A stretch of 64,000 nt of DNA from an uncultured Bacteroidales bacterium (GTDB lineage: Bacteria > Bacteroidota > Bacteroidia > Bacteroidales > F082), in NCBI GenBank assembly GCA_905234275.1, contig CAJOHD010000002.1, positions 186,001 through 250,000 on the forward strand. The letters run 5' to 3'. The notes beneath the pieces were generated by a model that had not been told where the DNA came from, made no database searches, and was given only the letters and a program-made list of their open reading frames with translations. Shown piece after piece: positions 58,706 through 64,000 of the stretch; the first letter of the stretch is position 1, and the number at the start of each line of letters is the position of its first letter. The position numbers and the translations under genes were made by a program.

Positions 58706-60763
58706 TTACCACAACACTACGCGTTTTTCAGGTTCCAGCCACATTCCGTCGCCTTCTTTGATATCGAAGGCTTCGATGAATTCTGTCACCTGTGGCAGTG
58801 CCACGTTGACGCGGTTGCGTCCGAGTGAGTGTACGTCCATCTGAGTGAGCTGCAATGCAGCCTTGTTGTTGATGTTGCTTGCCCACACTGCTGCGTATGC
58901 AAGGAAGAAACGCTGCTCCGGAGTGAAGCCGTCCATCATCTCTTTGTTGACCTGATCTTTTGCCATTGCGTTGTGCATAGCGAGGTAGCTCACGTGCAAG
59001 CCGCCGTTGTCAGCGATGTTCTCGCCCAATGTCAACTCGCCGTTGCCATGGATGATGCCTAATTCTGGGTCATCAACAGCGATGCAGTTGTTGAACGCAT
59101 CGATGAGAGCCTGTTTGTTCTTGTCGAAGTTAGCTGCGTCTTCTTCTGTCCACCAGTCGTTGAGGTTTCCGTCTTTGTCGTACTGGCGACCTTGGTCGTC
59201 GTAGCCGTGAGTCAGCTCGTGACCGATGACCACGCCGATAGCACCGTAGTTGGCTGCCTCGTCAGCTTCCATGTTGAAGAATGGAGGCTGCAGGATAGCT
59301 GCCGGGAAGCAGATCTCGTTGGTGGTTGGGTTGTAATATGCGTTGACGGTCTGAGGTGTCATGCCCCATTCGTTGCGGTTCACAGGCTTGTTGATCTTGC
59401 TGAACATATAAGCGATGTCGAACTCGTTGCTGCGCATCACGTTGGCGAAATAGCTGTCGTCTTTGATCTCAAGTCCGCTGTAGTCACGCCATTCATCAGG
59501 ATATCCGATCTTCACCAAGAGTGTGCCGAGTTTCTCGTGAGCGTTGGCTTTGGTGGCGTCGGTCATCCATTCTGCCATGTCGATACGCTGTCCGAGTGCT
59601 GTGACGAGGTTCTGTACCAATGTCTCCATGCGGGTCTTAGCCTCTGCCGGGAAATATTTCTCTACGTAAAGCTGTCCGAGAGCCTCGCCCATGGCACCGT
59701 CAACTGTTGCGGTGACGCGTTTCCAGCGTGGACGGTTCTGTTCGCGACCGCTGAGGAGTCGGCCGTAGAAGTCGAAGCTTGTCTCCACGAAGTCATCGCT
59801 GAGGTAGCTGGCAGCTCCGTTGATGGCGTTCCATGCAAAATATGCCTTGAAGACGTTGACATCGGTGTCGCCGAGCACAGCGTTCACCTCTTTGATATAG
59901 TTAGGCTGAGCGATGTTGAAGCTCTGCATGCCGTCTAAGATACCCATCGCCTCGAAGTAGTTCGCCCAGTTGATGTTTGGAGTCATCGCTGATGCTTCTT
60001 CGACGGTGAAGCGGTTGAAAGTGGCTTGCGGGTCACGGTTCTCGAGGCGGGTGTTCTGTGCCTTAGCGAGACGTGTCTCGAAGCTCATCACCATCTTGGC
60101 GAGTTCGTCAGGTTTGTATCCTGTCATGTTGTCGAAGCCTGTCATACCGAATTCTTTGGTCATAAGGTCGACATAACCCTTGCGGATGTTGACATTGTTG
60201 CCCTCGTCGGTGAGGTAGTAGTCGCGGTCGCCAAGACCGAGTCCGCTTTGGTAAACCCAAGCGATGTTCATGTTGGCTTGGTCTGGGTCTGACTCGCCGA
60301 ATGTGGCGAAGAGAGCGAAACCGCCACGACGATGCATCTCAAGCAAAGCGTTCCAAACGTCCTCGCGGGTCTTCATACCGTTGATTTTTTCAAGATAAGG
60401 CATAAGCGGTGCCGCGCCCTGCTCCTGCAGACGGATGCTGTCCATGCCGATGTTGTAGAACATGGCGATCTTCTCAGCTATCGAGCCTTTAGGATTCTCA
60501 CTCTGACTGACGTTGTCGATGATGTCGCGCAGGTCTTTCTGAGCGTTCTCGGCGAGCACGTCAAATGCACCGTAGCGTGAATGTTCTGCGTCAAGAGGGT
60601 GGCTCTTCATCCAGCCGCCGCATGCATACTGATAAAAGTCGTCCTGCAGACGAGCTGTTGTGTCGAAATTGTTGGTGTCGATGCCCGAGGTCTGAGTGGC
60701 CTTGTGCTGACAACCTGTAGCGATAATTGCCATAGTTGCAATACTTAATAGGAGTTTTTTCAT
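58706..60763 (-). CDS. M13 family zinc metallopeptidase (PepO-like) lipoprotein
   Basis: The 685-residue protein has a lipoprotein signal (LLLSIATMAIIATGC, Cys18) and the neprilysin/PepO layout: DFYQYACGGWMKSHPLDAEHSRYG at the N-terminus, NAYYNPTTNEICFPAAILQPPFF, the zinc site VIGHELTHGYDDQG (His515, Glu516, His519), and GENIADNGGL with the third ligand. It should degrade oligopeptides in the periplasm. The C-terminal motif ends RVVLW, close to the usual CxVW end but without the Cys. Promoter at 60801-60808. Confidence 0.95.
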   Translation of the reverse strand: MKKLLLSIATMAIIATGCQHKATQTSGIDTNNFDTTARLQDDFYQYACGGWMKSHPLDAEHSRYGAFDVLAENAQKDLRDIIDNVSQSENPKGSIAEKIAMFYNIGMDSIRLQEQGAAPLMPYLEKINGMKTREDVWNALLEMHRRGGFALFATFGESDPDQANMNIAWVYQSGLGLGDRDYYLTDEGNNVNIRKGYVDLMTKEFGMTGFDNMTGYKPDELAKMVMSFETRLAKAQNTRLENRDPQATFNRFTVEEASAMTPNINWANYFEAMGILDGMQSFNIAQPNYIKEVNAVLGDTDVNVFKAYFAWNAINGAASYLSDDFVETSFDFYGRLLSGREQNRPRWKRVTATVDGAMGEALGQLYVEKYFPAEAKTRMETLVQNLVTALGQRIDMAEWMTDATKANAHEKLGTLLVKIGYPDEWRDYSGLEIKDDSYFANVMRSNEFDIAYMFSKINKPVNRNEWGMTPQTVNAYYNPTTNEICFPAAILQPPFFNMEADEAANYGAIGVVIGHELTHGYDDQGRQYDKDGNLNDWWTEEDAANFDKNKQALIDAFNNCIAVDDPELGIIHGNGELTLGENIADNGGLHVSYLAMHNAMAKDQVNKEMMDGFTPEQRFFLAYAAVWASNINNKAALQLTQMDVHSLGRNRVNVALPQVTEFIEAFDIKEGDGMWLEPEKRVVLW

Positions 60764-60800
60764 TTGAAAATGTTATTATTTAATTGATTTTTTCACGATG

Positions 60801-60808
60801 CAAAAATA
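60801..60808 (-). promoter_or_regulatory. -7 element of the M13 peptidase gene
   Basis: TATTTTTG on the minus strand, 37 nt before the ATG at 60763. Confidence 0.6.
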
Positions 60809-60818
60809 TAAAAAAAAC

Positions 60819-60975
60819 GTCTTCAATCATCATTTTTCGGCTGCCACCTTCCTTCGGAAGCTGAAGGCCTTCAAAATTGATGATTGAAGACTTTAAATTT
60901 GTTGATTATTAGTTGTCATTCCTTAGCTGCGCTTTGCTTCGCAAATCAAGGCTAAGTCATTGATAACTAATAATC
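60819..60975. repeat. Two adjacent inverted repeats between SDR and M13 genes
   Basis: The first pair is GTCTTCAATCATCA (60819-60832) with its complement at 60878-60891. The second is GATTATTAGTT (60904-60914) with AACTAATAATC (60965-60975), with TTAGC/GCTAA inside. The second stem directly follows the SDR stop on the minus strand and could terminate it. A GTCATTCC fragment inside recalls the REP-like family. Confidence 0.65.
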
Positions 60976-61812
60976 TTATAACACCTTTTTCGTCATAATT
61001 TTGTTAATCCAGTCCCAGCCGCGGGTTGGTAAAATACCGTGCAGGAAAATTATCATCTTGCCGCCACGTCCGATGCAATAACGTGTGCGAGGTCGGCGGC
61101 GGTTCACGGCTTTGCAGATGGCGCGTGTCACCACAGCAGGTTTCGAGAAGAAGTTCGAGCGGTAAGCTTTATGCATGTTGTTGGCCTCGTTGATGGCTTT
61201 TTCTTCGTAAACCGTGCCGCGTGACGATGCTTCGAGGTTATCTGCGGCGATAATTCCCCAGTTTGTCTTGATGGTGCTCGGCTCAATCAGCACGACCTTG
61301 ATGCCGAAAGGCTTAGTCTCCATGCGGAGCGCATCGCTGAAAGTCTCGACAGCGTATTTCGAGACGTTGTACCAGCCTCCGAAATATACCGTGGCTTTTC
61401 CAGCGATGGAGGCGATATTGATAATGCGGCCTGAGTGTTGTTTGCGCATCGTCGGGAGCACGAGCTGGCACATCCTTGCCATTCCAAACACATTGACTTC
61501 CAACTGTTTGCGGGCTTCTTCCATTGTCACATTTTCTATCGCGCCGAAATAGCCGTAGCCGGCGTTGTTTATCAAAACATCAATGCGGTTTTCCGCGTCG
61601 AGCACTGATTTTACGCATTCTTGCATCGAGTTGTCATCAGTAACGTCGAGGCTAAGCGGCACGATGCCGTATTCCTTGAGAGGCTCCATCATTTCGGTTC
61701 TTCTCGCTGCCGCATACACTTTATGACCCTGCTTCGCCAGCGCCATCGCCGAGTCATATCCGATTCCCGAGCTTCCTCCAGTGATGAGGATTATTTTTTT
61801 AGTGTTTTTCAT
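60976..61812 (-). CDS. Short-chain dehydrogenase/reductase (SDR)
   Basis: The 278-residue protein is a classical SDR: TGGSSGIGYDSAMALAKQG for NAD(P) binding, LINNAGYGYFG, and the catalytic YNVSK with the upstream Ser in NIASIAGKAT. The basic residues in YAAARRTEMM favour NADPH. Substrate unknown; relatives act on retinol-like or fatty compounds. It begins 2 nt after the stop of the ParE-type toxin gene, so it sits on the same transcript as the toxin pair. Confidence 0.92.
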   Translation of the reverse strand: MKNTKKIILITGGSSGIGYDSAMALAKQGHKVYAAARRTEMMEPLKEYGIVPLSLDVTDDNSMQECVKSVLDAENRIDVLINNAGYGYFGAIENVTMEEARKQLEVNVFGMARMCQLVLPTMRKQHSGRIINIASIAGKATVYFGGWYNVSKYAVETFSDALRMETKPFGIKVVLIEPSTIKTNWGIIAADNLEASSRGTVYEEKAINEANNMHKAYRSNFFSKPAVVTRAICKAVNRRRPRTRYCIGRGGKMIIFLHGILPTRGWDWINKIMTKKVL

Positions 61813-61814
61813 AA

Positions 61815-62123
61815 CTATTCTATTATCATCTTAGACGGAATAATCCTGTCAACTAAAACCAAATCTCCATCAATATGGAATATCGCTGTCCAGCAATGTT
61901 TCATGATTGATAATGTCTTTACTTCAGGATGGAGATATTTAACCATTTCATAACGACTTAAAGTGAAAGCGTTGGCACTATATGCCAAAGCCTCCAATTC
62001 TTTTTGGATTTTTTCTTTATATCGTAAACCAGCTTCTAAACGGTATAGATTTGTAATATAAGCAACGATTTCATCTAAGTCATCAACAGCAGCTTTGCTG
62101 TAAACGACTTTACTGATTTTCAT
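61815..62123 (-). CDS. RelE/ParE-type toxin
   Basis: The 102-residue protein has the ParE/RelE fold: VVYSKAAVDDLDEIVAYITNLYRLEAGLRYKEKI at the start (a helix-hairpin lead) and SIMKHCWTAIFHIDGDLVLVDRIIPSKM at the end. ParE toxins poison DNA gyrase, RelE toxins cut ribosome-bound mRNA; sequence alone does not say which. The small gene upstream overlaps by 14 nt and is the probable antitoxin. Confidence 0.85.
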   Translation of the reverse strand: MKISKVVYSKAAVDDLDEIVAYITNLYRLEAGLRYKEKIQKELEALAYSANAFTLSRYEMVKYLHPEVKTLSIMKHCWTAIFHIDGDLVLVDRIIPSKMIIE

Positions 62124-62271
62124 ACGCTGCTATCAACTTTTCTTTAAAAATTTTAAAAAATTCTTCTGATGAAATATACCCTTCCGGTATCTCTGATTCC
62201 GTTGCTTTTGCCCTTGATTTAATGGACTTTTTTGTCATTGTAACTCCGTTCATTGTACGTAAATTTTTCAT
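62110..62271 (-). CDS. Small antitoxin of the ParE-like pair
   Basis: From the ATG at 62271 the product is 53 residues: a basic N-terminus (TKKSIKSRAKATES) and a short helix (EGYISSEEFFKIFKEKLIAAYENQ) that could wrap around the toxin. No clear DNA-binding motif is seen, as in some DUF-type antitoxins of Bacteroidetes. The TATATTTG element at 62298-62305 lies 26 nt upstream. Assignment rests on size, overlap and position. Confidence 0.7.
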   Translation of the reverse strand: MKNLRTMNGVTMTKKSIKSRAKATESEIPEGYISSEEFFKIFKEKLIAAYENQ

Positions 62272-62297
62272 TGTTCTGTGGTTGATTATTGTCACTG

Positions 62298-62305
62298 CAA
62301 ATATA
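62298..62305 (-). promoter_or_regulatory. -7 element of the toxin-antitoxin-SDR unit
   Basis: TATATTTG on the minus strand matches TAnnTTTG, 26 nt before the antitoxin ATG. Confidence 0.6.
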
Positions 62306-62350
62306 AACAAAATTTTTTAGAAAGAACTCAATCTTGAAAAATAATTTTTG

Positions 62351-62358
62351 TAATTTTG
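62351..62358 (+). promoter_or_regulatory. -7 element of the 62386 gene
   Basis: TAATTTTG, 27 nt before the ATG at 62386. Confidence 0.6.
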
Positions 62359-62385
62359 TCGTTACCAAATAAAGTTCAAAGTATT

Positions 62386-62997
62386 ATGGAAAAGAAAAAG
62401 ATCAATCCTGGTTGTAGCATTTTATTATTGCTTTTATGTGTATTGATAGCATATTTTGTGTTTCGCAAATCTCTTCCAGAAAGAATGGCAGCACATTACG
62501 AGAAGTATAATGTTGAAATGCAAGAACTGTCTGAATATGTGAAAAATGCCATTGATGACAGTTGCTATGTATGGGCGGTTTTTGATAAGGATGGAATATA
62601 TAACTATAGAGTACAACTTCCTAATTCTGATAATGTTATGAATATATGGGATTATCCGAATACTGATTCGGTAATGAACCTTATAGGTTTGGATAAGGCA
62701 GATATTGATGTTATTCATAAAAAGTTAGATAATATTAAATGTATTGGATTTGGTTATCATGGTAAGAATGATAAAATGGATATAGAATGGAGATACAAAG
62801 GATTTAGTCTTCTTAGTTTTGAAATATATTATCATGCCATGACTGATTGTGAAAAAGATGTGGCATTGACACATACATTGGGTGGAATTCCTTATAATGA
62901 CCGTGTAGTTTTCCATAATAAAGGTGGCGCTATAGGTTATCTGGATTTTCCATCAGAAGACCGTGAAAAATTCCTTAAAAAACACCAGCCGTGGTAG
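62386..62997 (+). CDS. Membrane-anchored protein of unknown function
   Basis: The 203-residue protein has one N-terminal membrane helix (CSILLLLLCVLIAYFVF) after a short basic start, and a soluble domain that probably faces the periplasm. It shows SCYVWAVFDKDGIYNYRVQLP and KCIGFGYHGKNDKMDIEWRYKGF but no domain I recognise. The gene is AT-rich. The HD-domain gene starts inside its last codons with a GTG, so the two are coupled. Confidence 0.72.
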   Translation: MEKKKINPGCSILLLLLCVLIAYFVFRKSLPERMAAHYEKYNVEMQELSEYVKNAIDDSCYVWAVFDKDGIYNYRVQLPNSDNVMNIWDYPNTDSVMNLIGLDKADIDVIHKKLDNIKCIGFGYHGKNDKMDIEWRYKGFSLLSFEIYYHAMTDCEKDVALTHTLGGIPYNDRVVFHNKGGAIGYLDFPSEDREKFLKKHQPW

Positions 62998-63605
62998 TCG
63001 TCAATCCCGACATAATCTCTTATATCGAAAAGGAAATCATTCCGCGTTACGACAACTTCGACGCGGCTCATCAGCGCGACCATGTGATGATGGTTATCAG
63101 GCAAAGCCTTGAAATTGCTGAGCATCTCGACGTCGACAAGGATATGGTTTACGTCATTGCGGCGTATCATGACACTGGGCTTTGCGAAGGCCGCGAGCGC
63201 CATCATGAGGTGTCGGCGCAAATCATTAAAGCCGATGAAAACCTTCGGAAATGGTTTACTGAGGAGCAGATTCAAACTATGGCCGATGCCGCTGAAGACC
63301 ACCGTGCCTCAGCGAAACACGAGCCTCGCACCATCTACGGCCGCATAGTGGCTGAAGCCGACCGCTTCATCGACCCTGAAACCATCGTAAAGCGCACCAT
63401 CCAATACGGCCTCGACCACTATCCCGAGCTCTCCAAGGAACAGCAATACGACCGAATGATGCAGCACCTCCATGAGAAGTACGGCAGAAATGGATATCTC
63501 AAACTTTGGTTTCCCGAATCGCCCAACACCTCAAGATTAGAGAGGTTGAGGCAGATGATAGATGAGGAAACGGAAATTAAGAAGATATTTGAAGAATTTT
63601 TTTAA
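62991..63605 (+). CDS. HD-domain phosphohydrolase
   Basis: The 204-residue protein has the HD metal motif series: HQRDHVMMVIR with the first His, AAYHDTGLCEGRERHHEVSA with the HD doublet, and AAEDHRASAKHEP with further ligands, then RIVAEADRFID. It likely hydrolyses a phosphate ester or nucleotide in the cytoplasm. Translation begins at GTG (62991), overlapping the previous stop by 7 nt; no ATG fits upstream of the HD core. Confidence 0.88.
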   Translation: MVVVNPDIISYIEKEIIPRYDNFDAAHQRDHVMMVIRQSLEIAEHLDVDKDMVYVIAAYHDTGLCEGRERHHEVSAQIIKADENLRKWFTEEQIQTMADAAEDHRASAKHEPRTIYGRIVAEADRFIDPETIVKRTIQYGLDHYPELSKEQQYDRMMQHLHEKYGRNGYLKLWFPESPNTSRLERLRQMIDEETEIKKIFEEFF

Positions 63606-63610
63606 CTTTG
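63603..63610 (+). promoter_or_regulatory. -7 element of bcp
   Basis: TAACTTTG, overlapping the HD gene stop and 19 nt before the bcp ATG. Confidence 0.55.
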
Positions 63611-63629
63611 CAAAATAAAACTATCAGAT

Positions 63630-64000
63630 ATGTTATCAAAAGGCACAAAAGCCCCTTATTTCGAGGGCATCGATGAAAACGGAAACGTCGTGAAGCTAAG
63701 CGATTTCGCTGGAAAGAAGCTCGTTTTGTATTTCTATCCGAAGGATAGCACCCCGGGTTGCACCGCCGAAGCTTGCGACCTCCGCGACAACTATCATCGC
63801 TTCATCGCAATGGGTTACAATGTGTTAGGAGTAAGCCGCGACAGCGCCGCCTCGCACCAGAAGTTCATCGCAAAATATGAGCTGCCGTTCCATCTCATCG
63901 CCGACACCGACCTCACCATCCTCAAAGCCTACGAAGCCTGGGGCGAAAAGAAAATGTACGGCAAAACCACAGAAGGAACTTTAAGAACGACCTACGTCAT
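63630..64000 (+). CDS. bcp: Thioredoxin-dependent thiol peroxidase, 5' part
   Basis: The frame is open from the ATG at 63630 to the window end (123 codons). It reads SKGTKAPYFEGIDENGNVV, then LVLYFYPKDSTPGCTAEACDLRDNY with the peroxidatic Cys (TPGCTAEAC, about residue 45) and the likely resolving Cys five residues later, and VSRDSAASHQKFIAKYELPF. Bcp reduces peroxides and organic hydroperoxides with thioredoxin. The 3' end is outside the window (typical length about 150 residues). Confidence 0.95.
   Translation, partial: MLSKGTKAPYFEGIDENGNVVKLSDFAGKKLVLYFYPKDSTPGCTAEACDLRDNYHRFIAMGYNVLGVSRDSAASHQKFIAKYELPFHLIADTDLTILKAYEAWGEKKMYGKTTEGTLRTTYV

Noticed and set aside
1..64000. Search by eye for tRNA, rRNA and CRISPR arrays
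   Set aside because: No convincing T-arm/anticodon arrangement or repeat-spacer array was seen; a tRNAscan run would be decisive.

Overview
The window reads as chromosomal DNA of an anaerobic, gut-type member of the Bacteroidales. Three things point there. First, most transcription units begin with the Bacteroidetes promoter (TTTG, about 19-21 bp, TAnnTTTG) rather than an E. coli-like one, and Shine-Dalgarno sequences are mostly absent. Second, three large exported proteins end in a type IX secretion (T9SS) sorting domain, and there are many lipoproteins with an SC or GC lipobox. Third, the gene content fits: single-chain PurL, Mrp/NifU-like pair, DUF2795 protein, C69, C25, M13 and M28 peptidases, GH20 and GH27 glycosidases. 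No rRNA, tRNA, CRISPR array, phage or transposase gene was seen.

Layout. 1-1.7 kb: 5' part of purL (minus strand). 2.0-4.1 kb: a lipoprotein, a HicA/HicB toxin-antitoxin pair and a tyrosine phosphatase. 4.2-15 kb: housekeeping genes (rplU-rpmA, serS, rsmA, rbfA, dtd) mixed with an exported protein of unknown function, a TPR protein, a LolC/E-like permease, a SIMPL protein and a hydrolase. 15-25 kb: mrp and a NifU-domain gene, two T9SS cargo proteins, a decayed methyltransferase, a cobalamin adenosyltransferase, a cobalamin riboswitch, a CoA-transferase and marC. 24.9-31.7 kb: a mainly minus-strand block of GH27, a thioesterase, GH20, C69 dipeptidase, a TIGR04076 protein and a lipocalin. 31.8-33.9 kb: a preQ1-I riboswitch and the complete queCDEF operon. 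34-48.5 kb: a cation efflux protein, a DUF3990/XRE toxin-antitoxin-like pair, a lipoprotein, an exported flavodoxin, a divergent LytTR regulator and LiaF-like membrane protein, an M28 peptidase, an acyltransferase, a CDP-alcohol phosphatidyltransferase, an S41-like protease and a winged-helix protein. 48.5-64 kb: a Nudix hydrolase, pyrG, a second 497-residue lipoprotein, an iron alcohol dehydrogenase, an EFR1-type ferredoxin, a gingipain-family protease, a DUF1846 protein, an M13 peptidase, an SDR enzyme joined to a ParE-type toxin pair, an HD protein and the start of bcp.

The most interesting signals are regulatory and repeat-based. A cobalamin riboswitch drives a T9SS-exported beta-helix/DUF4465 protein translationally coupled to a CoA-transferase, with no BtuB in view. 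Two families of dispersed palindromes (a REP/MITE-like GTCATTCCGAGC family and a 28-bp GTAGAGAC family) sit in intergenic regions but have also entered coding sequences in frame (queE, the T9SS sorting domain, a hydrolase C-terminus, and the deletion junction of a methyltransferase remnant). Three 20-bp-spaced iterons lie between the divergent LytTR and LiaF-like genes and overlap the upstream regions of both promoters. Several convergent gene pairs overlap at their 3' ends.
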